Assembly: GCA_030280995.1 (NCBI GenBank)
Contig: JASXTE010000010.1
Span: 27,272,823 to 27,336,822 of the forward strand
DNA from: Hemileia vastatrix
Taxonomy: Eukaryota > Basidiomycota > Pucciniomycetes > Pucciniales > Zaghouaniaceae
Length of the DNA: 64,000 nt
Direction of reading: 5' to 3'
Made by a program: the position numbers and the translations under genes
Notes under the pieces: generated by a model
What the model was told of the DNA's origin: nothing
Databases searched by the model: none
What the model saw: only the letters and a program-made list of their open reading frames with translations
Part shown: positions 20,880 to 31,640 of the stretch, in pieces
Layout of the letters: each line of letters starts with the position of its first letter
How positions within the stretch are numbered: position 1 is the first letter of the stretch

Positions 20880-22600
20880 TTATTTTGTTGGAGAAGCAGG
20901 ATATGGTTTCTTCTTAAAACTAGGAGGAATATCACTCAAGTTACAAGATAAGGTAATTTTCATTTCTTCCTGAACACTTCCTAAGACATGAGAACCATGA
21001 GAAAAAGCCATAGGGAAAAAGGTAATTGAGGCAATTATAGAATCCTTTTGTTCACTAATTAACTGATCACCAAAAGAAGAAGTATTTATTTCATTTAATA
21101 AATCATCCATCTCAATTGTTGGTCTGCCTTTACACTTGATCAGTTAGTTACAAAACTTGAACAGATGCCCAGAAGGTTTTCTAGGGGAGGAAATTTTGAA
21201 TTTTCTTTTGCTATTCAATCCCAAGGTAAAACAATTATTTGCTGGGTCCAATTTTACAACAAACATGTTAAAACATCATTACCCATAATAAACCAATTGC
21301 TTAACTTATCATCTTTCATGACAAAAAATTCACAAATAGCTCTGACAAAACCACCATTATATTTGAAGAATACAGAGGTTTTGTATTTGCCAATAGGATT
21401 CATGGTAGAACCATACCCTCTCCATTTTTCAGAAGTTATAGGTAATAATTTACTCAAAAATCCTTATCCACTGAAGCTAAAGCTCTATCAGACACTACAC
21501 TTCCTCCAGCACCAGAGTCAAGAACTAAATCAACATTTTTACCATTAATGATAACAGGTGCCTTCAAAGGGGATATGGCTATAGAATTTTTAGTAATATC
21601 TTTAATTATTTCAGCATTTTCTACTGAAGATAAATCCAATACACATTATTCAGATATATTATCTAAATAATGGACATCCTTTTCCAAAATTAAAACATCT
21701 TTAACAGATTCATTGTCATAGGAGATATTACTTTTACAGTCACTTGAAGAATTATTGATATCACTTTCAGCCTCATCAGTGTCTTCATTTTGTTCAACAA
21801 GATGAATTTTCTTGTCACAAACATGACCTTTTTGCCATGATTTGTTAAATTTATAACAAGTATTTGTTGCATATTTTTAAGGTGCAAGTGAGGCAGAAGG
21901 TTTACCAGATTTTTCTGGGAGCTTTGTAGAGGGTTTAATTAGATCATGATAAGATTTTCGAAGGTAATTATTTGGTTCATATCTATGGTTGAGTAGTACC
22001 TCATTACAGATATTAATGAAAGAAGAATGTTCCGTCATATGCTCAGTTCTAGCTACAATTAAATTTATAAGAGATATTGGTAATTTATACAAGATTTTAT
22101 CTCTCCAAATATCATAATCCATCTTTGGATCAATTGCTCTCAGGATCTTTGTTATTTTCATAAGAAAAACAATGGGTTTTTCAACAGAGGAGAATACATA
22201 TCTTGTATTCTCATACAGTCTTTGCTGAGCCAACCTGAATTTTGAACCACCGAACTGATTCTCAATCAAGGATATCCAATCATTCCATGTATAATTGTTG
22301 TTATCTAATAGAACAGATTCATACCACATCAAGGCTATATTGGCAAATAAAGAAATTAGCATAGAAACAATTTCCTCATCAGGTAGTTTATAAGATCTCT
22401 TTAAATTATCAATTCTTTGGATCAAGTGTTCCCAATCAGATGAAGAATCACCATCAAAGGTAGGATATTGGTCCAATTCAGGCAAATTTTTCTGATTACT
22501 GGGATGTTTTATCTTTTGGTTTTAATTATTTATCATTAATAATTCCTGAAGCTTAGGCAGGTGTTCAGAAATTTCATTATTTACAGAAACAGCTGGTACA
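20880..22600 (-). pseudogene. Element C gag and protease, decayed
   Basis: Includes the Gag capsid-like region (21877-22485), a knuckle reading CYKFNKSWQKGHVC in which the second Cys is Phe, and a protease with DSGAGGSVVS (21454-21639, continuing 21254-21457). Stops and shifts separate the pieces. The frame order is as in D. Confidence 0.85.
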
Positions 22601-22749
22601 TGACCATTACATGATTTTTTTCTAGTAGCAAAAGATTTTACAGACTCATTGTCAGTTTGTTTAATGGCCGAAATATGGGGAAGAAAAGAGCTTCTCTGTT
22701 CAGGTTCCTTTCCCTTATTTTTATGCAGCTTATTAGCAGCACCCCATTT

Positions 22750-23170
22750 ACACCATAATTATTGATGGTTAAGGCTGAAAATTCTTACCTGCAGGTCAGA
22801 CACATAGTTTCTTATCCTTGGAATTTCAGACATCTGGTCATTCATTTTTGCAAGGGATAAAACATTTTTGTCCTCAAAAACTGTGTGTTTGGTACTTAGT
22901 GCATGGAAATTTTTTTTAGATTTTTCAACTCAGTGTGTAGAGATTTAATTCCACCTTTTAATGAATAATAATCCTCAATATGATTTTCAATTCACTCAAG
23001 GTTTTATGCAGATTGATATTCTTATCTGAGATAGATCTATGGTCACTCCTTATATGTTTTTGTTGGCTTAGAACAATATTCAAGGTTACTTTGACTTTAA
23101 AATAAGCTTTATCTTGTACAGAAGAAATTACTTTAAAATTCAAGTTCAAATTATTTAATCTATCACTCTC
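22750..23170 (-). pseudogene. Element C coiled-coil ORF, C-terminal part
   Basis: Matches the end of D's 470-codon ORF (for example NIVLSQQKHIRSDHRSISD). The match stops at 23170, where B is inserted, and resumes at 35093 beyond B. It is broken by shifts near 22915 and 22985. Confidence 0.8.
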
Positions 23171-23174
23171 ATGT

Positions 23175-24316
23175 TATGGTAAGGTAAACTCTTACAGTCG
23201 CCTTGCTGTAAGCAGAATCCGGAGGAGATATATGGATTTAGCTGAAAACCCCGTCCTTCCAATAAAAATAACAAAGTAGGTGTTCTAAATCACTAAGCTA
23301 ACCAATCTACTTGGATCTGATTGATAAAAATAATGAAACTCTAAAATAATTAACGCTTATTGAGATTTAAAGAAAGTGGCTGTTGATAAAGAAATACTGA
23401 TAACAACAATTAAGGTGTACCAGTGAAAGATCTGAAAAGATTGACTTTTATGTTTTTATAATAATTTGAATTTTTATGAGACAGCAATAATCAAGTCCCA
23501 GCGATGAAGACCTTTCTAAAGATACCCTATATGAAGTGTGATTTAAATTGTTGAATTGTATTTCTAAAATGTTATGTAAAAATAATAAATGTTATAAGGG
23601 TATTACAAATTTATTTAATTTGTTGAGTAATAAAAAATGAGACTGTGGTGGTTAATGATTAAGCTGTATGATGTGTCCCCTCTCAATTTTGAGTTTGAGA
23701 AGCGCTTAAGTATTCCTAGTCACGTGCCTAAGTTTTCCCCTCCAGAGCTCTTCCAGAGTCAATCCGGAGTCCGTACGGAGTCGAAACGGAGTCCGTACGG
23801 AGTCGAAACGGAGTCCGTACGGAGTCGAAACGGAGTCCGTCCGGACTTCCGGACTCAATTTAGAACCTTAAAACTATAATAAAAAATCTAGAAAAATTAC
23901 ACATAATAGAGCTACTTCCCTTTTACATACCAAACTAATTTTCGTAGTCTGCGTAGCTCTAATTACCCCGTGAAAATTCATCAAAGTTAAGTAATTTTTG
24001 AAAACGTAAATATTTCTATAAAACTTTAAAATTCATTTAAAAATATAAGAAAAATAGTAAAAATTCTGGGAAAATTTCCCAAGGTTCTTGAGTGACTCGA
24101 CTTAATACTTATAAATTTTTCAGACTGTAAAAATAAGTTTTCTCCGTAAAATAAATTGTTTTCGTGTAGGCATTTGCTCGTGACCAATTTCTTCATATTT
24201 AAAACTCAAATAAATTAAATAAAACCCTTTTTATAAAAAATAATAACGCCAATCTTGCTCGCTGTAATAACTCCATTTACATATTTAGGTGCCGTACTAA
24301 ACTTTAGGCTACCACA
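23175..24316 (-). repeat. Element B 3' LTR (1142 bp)
   Basis: Identical in plan to the 5' LTR at 34013-35088 but 66 bp longer, owing to three extra 22-bp units in the CGG array at 23763-23855. Most other differences that I read between the two LTRs are CG versus TG. Confidence 0.93.
23763..23855. repeat. CGG/CCG triplet array in element B 3' LTR
   Basis: Three 22-bp units of AGTCCGTACGGAGTCGAAAC type expand a core that ends GTCCGTCCGGACTTCCGG. The 5' LTR has only the core (34602-34626). E has intermediate arrays at about 41689-41745 and 53938-53996. Spaced CGG triplets in direct and inverted orientation are the usual targets of Zn2Cys6 proteins, and such proteins are encoded next to the LTR. 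The link is inference. Confidence 0.8.
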
Positions 24317-24330
24317 TCCTCCCTCCAATC
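24317..24330 (-). other. Polypurine tract, element B
   Basis: Plus-strand TCCTCCCTCC directly abuts the LTR. On the minus strand this is GGAGGGAGGA, the expected primer for plus-strand DNA synthesis. It fixes the boundary between the LTR and the region carrying the antisense gene, and so places that gene inside the element. Confidence 0.8.
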
Positions 24331-24439
24331 GAGAATGTCCCCATTCTTAAAACTTTGCATAAGTGGTTGAACACAATATTCATCTTTAACCTTCAACCAC
24401 CATCTTCTTTAATCAACTATAAAATTCATCTTCATCAAT

Positions 24440-25131
24440 ATGTCTTCCAAAGAACTTGTCGCTCCATGTGAACTCTGCGCTCGATACCAGGTACCTTGTT
24501 TAATGTCCAACCCTAATCTTCCTGGCAGAACAGCTTGCGACTTATGCCGTGTGAAAAAAGTCAAATGCAACCGACCAATAGTTCCTTCTAAAACAAACGT
24601 ATATTTAGGACCAGCAGCTCTCCCTGATCCCTCAACTTCTAAAAAGCGATCCAAAATTCCTGTCTTCTTAAAACGAATAAGATCAAAAACAGCTTCAAAA
24701 GTTCAATCTTCATCAACGGATCCCGGCCTAATTTTGCCTTCACAAGATCCTAATCCTATAACGCCAGTACCCCCAACTAACTTTGCTGAGACTATGTTTC
24801 CTGGCTCTAAATGTAAGACCCTATTTATCTTACTAAAAAAACTTTTAATCAAAATTGACTAAACCTATGACTTAATAACATATTTGAACTTCTAGCTGTC
24901 GAAATAACCAACACTGATGATGTTGGTAGAGTGAAGACGGACTATATCAATCATTACCCAAATTTTCATCACTATCTTTTTCTTGACTTTACTAATGAGT
25001 TGAAACGAAAAATGCTGGCCTATTTTCAAGAAACTCCAGCTAATAACCATGAAGACCTCATGAAAAGAAGAATTTTAATGCAAAGCTTTGATAATGATGT
25101 TGAACAATTTCAAAGAAATTATCTTTTCTAA
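24440..25131 (+). CDS. Zn2Cys6-like protein gene, two exons, antisense within B
   Basis: Exons 24440-24812 and 24896-25131, with an 83-nt intron (GTAAGA...TTCTAG, phase 1), give 202 residues. Six cysteines, C10-X2-C13-X6-C20-X12-C33-X2-C36-X6-C43, match the Zn2Cys6 spacing, with a basic run RVKKVKCNR in the second half as in DNA-binding clusters. A Ser/Pro-rich linker leads to a helical C-terminus (LKRKMLAYFQETP). The start is 124 bp from the LTR, so an antisense LTR promoter is possible. The copy in E (42330-43020) keeps both exon lengths while the intron differs by one base. Role unknown: either a regulator of the element or a captured host gene. Confidence 0.8.
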
Positions 25132-25718
25132 CAGTATAACTTGATAAAATTTTGTTTTTGCTTGGTCTTCTTAAACTTTCAACATAAATGATGTTTTCTT
25201 TCTTCTCTGGGTTGATATAACATAAAATATAATAAATCTTGTGATGATTCCACTACTGAGAGCAAGGTTTGAATCCCTTCAGACTCCCATATACCAGTCT
25301 TCCTTCTTGTCACAGCATTGAGAGAGTGGATCTTCCTATGAGCCGAATACTCCTGATTCCAACCTCATAGGGCCCCCCACTGAGCCGAATTCTATGATTC
25401 CAATCTCGCCATAAGGTCCTCCAAGCTTCACACCAAAAAAAATGGCCTAACTATGAGGCACTAAAAAAAATCATTCCCTAAAATCCAACTACCATCCTAA
25501 CTTCTGATTCCTTCATCACAATTTTCAAACTTTGCTATACAGCAAACCCATAAAATACTTTTGCCAGGCTTCCAATAATAATATTAACTTTAGACCATGT
25601 TAAAGCGCCACAAATTTCACCTAATTAACCATTATGCTTTCCATAGCATCATCACCACCTAAAATTTTAACCTCCTAAAGCTTATCAGCACCCAATTCCA
25701 GAAATAATTGAATAACCA
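25132..25718. other. Non-coding part of element B 3' region
   Basis: No ORF of note. It contains a short repeated motif, GAGCCGAAT...GATTCCAA, at about 25340 and 25383. The same stretch is present almost unchanged in E (43021-43603). Confidence 0.7.
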
Positions 25719-26941
25719 GTTTAGAGTCTTAGTGGACAGTGATAAATTAAAAGATTGAATTGAGTTATCCAAACAAGATTGACATTCCAATTTAAAGTCT
25801 TGGTAGACCAAACATATAATCGATTGCCAGTTTATGGTCTTGGTGGACCAAAGATCGTTTAAGTGCATAAATATCTTGATATATTCCTAAGTAAGGCCTA
25901 GGCTTGACCAAAGATTGAATAAATTTGATAATCCAGTTTAATGTCATAGTGGACCAAACATTTGATCGACAAGTAATCCAGTATAGGGCCATAGTGGTCC
26001 AATGAATGTTGAATTATCCTGCAGATATTAATTTTCCAGTTTAAAGTCATAGTGGACTAAACAATGAATGAACTACCAGTTTAAAGTCATGGTGGACCAA
26101 ACATTTAATCGATAAGAAATCCAGTTTAAGGTCATGGTGGACCCAACAGCTTGATAACAGTCCAGTTTAAGGTCTTGGTGGACCTAACATTTGATTTATA
26201 AGAAAAAATCCGTCTCCAAAAATATCCATAAATCTTGAACATCCTTGAAATTCAGTTTAAAGTCTTGAAGGACTAACAGCTCCAATATAAAATATTTAAT
26301 GACAGTCTTGAAAATTAGCCAGTTTAAAGTCTTGGAGGACTAACAGCTCCAAAATTCGTATATAAAAAAAACCTTAAAGAACGTCTTGAACAGTAGCCAG
26401 TTTAAAGTCTTGGAGGACTAACAGATCCAAAATTCGTATAAAAAAACATAAAGAATGTTTTGAACAGTAGCCAGTTTAAAGTCTTGGAGGACTAACAGCT
26501 CCAATATAAAATCTTTAATGACAGTCTTGAAAATTAGCCAGTTTTAAGTCTTGGAGGACTAACAGATCCAAAATACGTGTAAAAAAAACCTTAAAGAACG
26601 TCTTGAACAGTAGCCAGTTTAAAGTCTTTGAGGACTAACAGCTCCAAAATTCGTATAAAAAACCTTAAAGAACGTTATGAACAGTAGCCAGTTTAAAGTC
26701 TTGGAGGACTAACAGCTCCAAAATATGTATAAAAAAACTTTAAAGAACGTCTTGAACAGTAGCCAGTTTAAAGTCTTGGAGGACTAACAGATCCAAAATA
26801 CGTATATAAAAAAACTTTAAAGAACGTCTTGAACAGTAGCCAGTTTAAAGTCTAGGAGGACTAACAGATCCAAAGTACGTATAAAATACCTTAAAGAACG
26901 TCTTGAAGAGTGGCCAGTTTAAAGTCTTGGAGGACTAACAG
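25719..26941 (+). repeat. Array of about 19 covarying hairpin repeats, element B
   Basis: Each unit reads CCAGTTTAA, a 4-nt arm, a 6-nt loop and the complementary arm. Arms seen are AGTC/GACT and GGTC/GACC, for example AGTC-TTGGAG-GACT and GGTC-ATGGTG-GACC. The first nine units match the nine in E in order. The last ten (about 26252-26941) form a tighter tandem array with spacing near 70-77 bp, linked by motifs such as AACAGCTCCAAAATTCGTAT. That array lies where E has its second Zn-cluster gene. Confidence 0.88.
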
Positions 26942-28077
26942 ATATCTTGAAGTAAAATCCCATTGGTATTGAGTTCTCCTAGACCCTGTTTCCTGTCTAA
27001 ACTAAATGAATAAAACTAAAAAGAATGAAAACTAAAAAAATAAAACTAAGAAATATAATAATGATTTTGATTTAATTAATAAATTTTAATTTTAATTTTA
27101 ATTTTTTTTTTTTATTATTATTATTTTTTTTTTTTTTTTATTTATTTTATTTTTATTTTATTTTTATTTTATTTTATTTTATTTTATTTTATTTTTTTTT
27201 TTATTTTTATTTTTTTTATTTTTATTTTTTTTTTTTTTTATTTTATTTTTTTTTTTATTTTTTTTATTTTTTTTAAATTTAAAATAAAAGATTTAGAAAA
27301 GATAGTTTTGAAATAAAAGTTAAAATTTAATTTTAAAGAAAGATAAATGAATGTGAAAAGAAAGATAAAAAAAAGTACTAAAAAAATTTTTTTAAATAAA
27401 ATTTTAAAAGATGCCCCCCGGCCATTTGATGAGCCGTACCCTCGACATCATACCCACATCCAAGTGCAACTTGATGTGGTTACACAATTTTGAGAAATTG
27501 AAAAGAAAAGAAAATAAATGAAAGTTTTTAGAAGATAATTTTTATAATGATGATCACTGGGTGGGCTCCCTCCAATTTATAAAAATGATTAGAGACCACC
27601 AGTGAGCATCACCTTTACATTAATTCATAATATATATTAAAGAAAAGAAATCACAATCTAACATAAAAAATCAAAAACAAAATAAAAAAAATCTTGAATC
27701 CGGCGTTGAGAGCGGTGTCTCTTGATTTGTTCCAGTTTATAGTCTTAGTGGACTTCCTAAAATTAAAAGACAAAGACAGGATTCAACTAGAAACAGGGAA
27801 AATTTTGGAAACGAACATTATGGGGTAATTGTGTATAGAGCAGCCAGCCCATCAATTACCCCCACACTTGCCAATATTAAATTAAGAAGGTTCCCCTGTG
27901 AACACTTCTTCCAATAAATTTTAAAAATTTTCCAACACTATCTTCACCCATATTTTAAGAATTTTAAGTTTTCGAAAATTTCAAAGAAGGTCCTCTTGCA
28001 TTTCGTTAAGTTTCATCACAGTTTCGTTGTCCATATACAGTGTAACGATAGTAAAGTATTTTGATAAAAAAAAAGAA
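26942..28077. other. AT-rich, low-complexity non-coding stretch, element B
   Basis: Includes a long T/A run of TTTTA type (about 27080-27290), a conserved block also found in E (27410-27980 versus 45460-46060), and one isolated hairpin unit near 27735 (AGTC-TTAGTG-GACT). No coding region is supported. Confidence 0.7.
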
Positions 28078-28292
28078 GATAGTTTATCCTCATTGCGGAG
28101 GTATCCATAAAATTTCGTAGATATCATAGTTTATCCTCATTTCGGAGGTATAAATTTAATAAAAGTCATTAAAATTGTAGTTTATCCTCATTTCGGAGTT
28201 GATAAAATTTAAGAAATTTCATAGTTTATCCTCATTGCGGAGGTATCCATAAAGTTTCATTGATATCATAGTTTATCCTCATTGCGGAGGTT
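28078..28292 (-). repeat. Five CCTC-type hairpin repeats at the end of element B pol
   Basis: Units AGTTTATCCTC-(6 nt)-GAGG near 28080, 28129, 28181, 28225 and 28270. The last supplies the final codons of pol (LRNEDKL and the stop), so the pol terminus is made of a repeat unit. E has five equivalents at 46134-46345. Confidence 0.87.
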
Positions 28293-31200
28293 GACTTCGG
28301 CACTCCTGGTGCCTCTAGGATAGAACCGTTTCACTTGATCGGCCGCTACCCTCTTCTTCAATACTACTCCATCCAACTCTTCTAGCACATATGAACCGCC
28401 GGAAACTTGCTCCTTGATTTTATACGGTCCATTCCACCTATCTGCAAACATTTTTCCCCACTGACTTTCCAAACTCCTATTATACACCAGGACCATATCT
28501 CCTGGGTTCAAAGGTTTCCTTAATCGATGTGCCAACCGCTCATCCCAATATCTAACTGATTGATTTCGGATCTTCATCATCCGCGAATATGCCTTTTCTA
28601 AATATTCTTCTTTCTTTTCTAGCTGCATCATTCTTGCACACAATAATTCTTCAGTAGTTTTGACCGTGTCCCAGTCAACTCCAAGATATGATTCAGCTTC
28701 TAAATCAACCGGTAAAACTGCTTTCTGTCCAAAAACAAGTTCATAAGGTGAAAATCCGGTCGTCCTTTTGGCAGTGATTCGATCAGCAAATAAAACTAAA
28801 GGTAAATAGTGCCTCCACTTTTCGGCACTTGTCCCACAGATTTTAACTAAAGCATCCTTAATAACTTGATGCCCTCTTTCAACCATGCCTTCAGCTTCAG
28901 GATAATATGGGTTTGCTACCCTAACCTTTGATCCAACTTTCAATACGGCCTCTTTAAACTCTGTCCCAAATTCAGGACCTCCATCTACCGTCACCAACTT
29001 CATCACCCCATACCTATATACCCAATTATTCAAAAAAAATTCTGCCACATTTTTGGCAGTTAAATTAATAAGAGGGGCTGCCTCTACCCAACCAGATAAA
29101 TCATCTCTGGCCACAATTAAATATTTATACCGTCCCTCTTTTATATGAACGGCATCTAAACTAACTCTCCCAAAGAGCGTATATTCACCGGTCGCGCGTC
29201 CAGGTTCTTTTGGCCTTAAATAGCTTTGTCTTTGACATTCTTCGCATGACTGAACCCACTGTTTAACAGCCATCTTCATGCCAGGCCACCAAAATCGATC
29301 AGAAATTCTTCTAAACGTTTCTCCAACGCCTCTATGCCCGAGATCTTCATGCAGTGATTTCAAAACTAATTCTTGCCCCTTCTGTTGAGTTATAACTACT
29401 TGAGGATTTGGATACCTCCTCCTCATTAAACGTCGACCAGATAGGTAAAACGTAGATGACTTCCTCTTGATAGCCACCCATTCATCGTCTTCACAATCTT
29501 CTGGCCTCTCTAAAGTCAACAAATATTTGACTAACAAAAAATAAAAACCAGTCTGACCCCAGACTTCATCTTGAAAATCGATTAATATAACATCAATAGG
29601 GACTTCTCTATCACCAATATCACCTGCACATGAATGAGCCAATAATCGTTGACCCCTAAATAAATTTTTAATCAAGCTATGTCGACGTTTTTCTTCTGAA
29701 CCTTTGGATCCTTCGAAAACTGTATTTGAAAATACCTCTTTCTCTTTATCCACCTTTTTATTTAAATTCTCTAATTCTCCAACATATACACCATTCCTTA
29801 ATTTACTACTATCCCACACTACCAATCCATTTTCCTCTACATACACCACATCTTCTTCTACCTCCTCTCTGCCGAATTTATCTACACCTTTTCCAACACC
29901 TTTATTAACATAAAAACTATTTTCCAGTTTATCCTCTTGGTGGAGGTCATCATCATCATAATCTAAACACAATAGTCCTGCCAGTTTAACCTCATGGGGG
30001 AGGTATGGAAAGTCTTCAGCTCCTTTAGTGCTGGCTTTGATAATAGGTATATCTTCATCGAACTCTTCTGAGTCTGAATCTTCTTCAGTGGGTGGTCTCC
30101 TTGATAAACCATCTGGCATAGTAAAAGTTTTGCCAGGCTTATGAACTAAATCAAACGAAAAATGTTGAATAAAAGCTACCCATCTCGTCATGGGTGCGTT
30201 CGGTAAACTTGGGGAATTAATCATCTGGATTAACGATTTTGCATCCACTTGCAACTCAAAATGTTGCCCCCACAAAATATGCTGAAGTTTCTTCAGTATT
30301 TTTGCCACACCACATAATTCCAATTTTGGTTGAGAATATCTTGATTCGACCTCAGTAAATACTACAGATTCATACCTAACTGGCCTGATGTAACCAGCTT
30401 TATCCATCTGAGACAGAGCCGCCCCAGCTGCAACCTGACTTGAATCTACTGCTAAATAAATTCTACCAGCATCTTTTCCATAATCCAACTTGTGCAGGAC
30501 TAAATCCTTCCCCACAACCTCCTTCAACTTCACAAACGCCTTCTCACACTCTTCATCCCACTCCCAGTCTGCATCCTTTCTCGTTAACCGTCTCAATGGA
30601 GCTGCCAATGAAGAAAAGTCCTTGATAAACATTCTAACATATACGCAAACGCCTAAAAACCCTCTGACTTTGGTCGTATTCTTGGGTCTTGGCCAGGACT
30701 GAATTTTGTTAACTTTCTTCTTGGACATAATCCTACCCTCTCTACATACCACATGGCCTAACATTTCTAAAGCTGGCACACAACATGAAAATTTTGAACC
30801 TGAAATAGTTAAACCAGCCTCTTCAATTCGAAACAAGATTCTTTCTAAAGTAATTGCAAACTCCCAAATGAATTTGCGTATCCCGGGATTCTCTTCCAAC
30901 ACCTGGTTATCATAGTCGGTTGTTGGTCCCTTAATTCCTCCATCATCTATAAAGATTCCAGCATATTGTGGAATTTCATCTTGAAGGATCCAAGCCATCT
31001 GAGCTTGATAAACTGCAACCGAATTTGTTGCTCCTTGAGGTAATCTTGTTAACTGTAAACGTCCTAGTGGTGTATCGAATGTAGTGAGAGGCCTTGAGTC
31101 CGGATGTAACTCTCTCTCATCATATCCACCCATAATATCTCCCAAACCATAACACACTCTCCCTGCAAATGCTTCAACAAACTCCTCAGCACTAGGCGGT

Positions 31201-31634
31201 ATCCCAGCATCCTTTATTGTAACCCTATTTAATTCCCTAAGATCATGAACAACTCTAAGCTTGCCATTCGGTTTCTTGATACAAAATACAGGACTAGAAT
31301 AACTTGATGTTGATTGCTCATACAGTCCAGTGCGTATCCGTTCTCTGACAACTTCAATATAGGCTTCTTTTAATGCAGCCGGAATAGGAATCGGTTTCTG
31401 CTGCCACGGTTCATGACATACCACAGGAATCTTGTAAGGCTCCCCATAGGAATGCTTCAACACACCCCTCTCCTCTTCTACAAAAGCAATGGCCTTCTCT
31501 CGCTTGACCATCACATCCAACAACAACTTCTTCTCTTCACCAGACAACCAACCATCAGGTCCAAAATTAACAACACCCAGTCTCTCAAAAGTGATTCTTG
31601 ACGTCTCAGAAAATTCAGGCGGATTCTTTACCAA
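28266..31634 (-). CDS. Element B pol: RT, RNase H, integrase
   Basis: Uninterrupted for 1122 codons. RT lies in about residues 90-330 (KPNGKLRVVHDLRELN, LGDIMGGYDERELHPD, LTRLPQGATNS, GIFIDDGG). RNase H follows (YLAVDSSQVAAGAALSQ, PKLELCGVAKIL, LQVDAKSLIQMI, HKPGKTFTMPDGLSRR). Next is an acidic linker with hairpin-coded peptides (PHEVKLAG, HQEDKLEN). The integrase zinc region (HEDLGHRG...CEEC) and core (LDAVHI, TVDGGPEFG, EGMVERGHQ) keep D, D and E. The only break is upstream: TAA at 31641-31643 where E has GAA, so translation from the spacer would stop there. No chromodomain at the C-terminus. Confidence 0.92.
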   Translation of the reverse strand: MVKNPPEFSETSRITFERLGVVNFGPDGWLSGEEKKLLLDVMVKREKAIAFVEEERGVLKHSYGEPYKIPVVCHEPWQQKPIPIPAALKEAYIEVVRERIRTGLYEQSTSSYSSPVFCIKKPNGKLRVVHDLRELNRVTIKDAGIPPSAEEFVEAFAGRVCYGLGDIMGGYDERELHPDSRPLTTFDTPLGRLQLTRLPQGATNSVAVYQAQMAWILQDEIPQYAGIFIDDGGIKGPTTDYDNQVLEENPGIRKFIWEFAITLERILFRIEEAGLTISGSKFSCCVPALEMLGHVVCREGRIMSKKKVNKIQSWPRPKNTTKVRGFLGVCVYVRMFIKDFSSLAAPLRRLTRKDADWEWDEECEKAFVKLKEVVGKDLVLHKLDYGKDAGRIYLAVDSSQVAAGAALSQMDKAGYIRPVRYESVVFTEVESRYSQPKLELCGVAKILKKLQHILWGQHFELQVDAKSLIQMINSPSLPNAPMTRWVAFIQHFSFDLVHKPGKTFTMPDGLSRRPPTEEDSDSEEFDEDIPIIKASTKGAEDFPYLPHEVKLAGLLCLDYDDDDLHQEDKLENSFYVNKGVGKGVDKFGREEVEEDVVYVEENGLVVWDSSKLRNGVYVGELENLNKKVDKEKEVFSNTVFEGSKGSEEKRRHSLIKNLFRGQRLLAHSCAGDIGDREVPIDVILIDFQDEVWGQTGFYFLLVKYLLTLERPEDCEDDEWVAIKRKSSTFYLSGRRLMRRRYPNPQVVITQQKGQELVLKSLHEDLGHRGVGETFRRISDRFWWPGMKMAVKQWVQSCEECQRQSYLRPKEPGRATGEYTLFGRVSLDAVHIKEGRYKYLIVARDDLSGWVEAAPLINLTAKNVAEFFLNNWVYRYGVMKLVTVDGGPEFGTEFKEAVLKVGSKVRVANPYYPEAEGMVERGHQVIKDALVKICGTSAEKWRHYLPLVLFADRITAKRTTGFSPYELVFGQKAVLPVDLEAESYLGVDWDTVKTTEELLCARMMQLEKKEEYLEKAYSRMMKIRNQSVRYWDERLAHRLRKPLNPGDMVLVYNRSLESQWGKMFADRWNGPYKIKEQVSGGSYVLEELDGVVLKKRVAADQVKRFYPRGTRSAEVNLRNEDKL

Positions 31635-31640
31635 GGGACT

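Noticed and set aside
24409..24654. 81-codon minus-strand ORF over the Zn-cluster gene of B
   Set aside because: It overlaps exon 1 antisense, has no motif, and the plus-strand gene has intron, paralog and cysteine-pattern support.
25659..25992. Minus-strand ORFs rich in Trp and Ile across the hairpin array (also 43548-43881)
   Set aside because: They come from translating the hairpin repeats themselves; there is no start context or conserved product beyond the repeat.
25719..26941. Regularly spaced short repeats resembling a CRISPR array
   Set aside because: The units vary in the stem, the intervening sequence is itself repeated, spacing is irregular, and the setting is a eukaryotic retrotransposon with no cas genes.
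29704..30915. Plus-strand ORFs of 60-70 aa opposite B pol (and equivalents at 47776-48965)
   Set aside because: They lie antisense to well-supported RT/RNase H coding sequence, have low-complexity composition and no motif; the minus-strand frame explains them.
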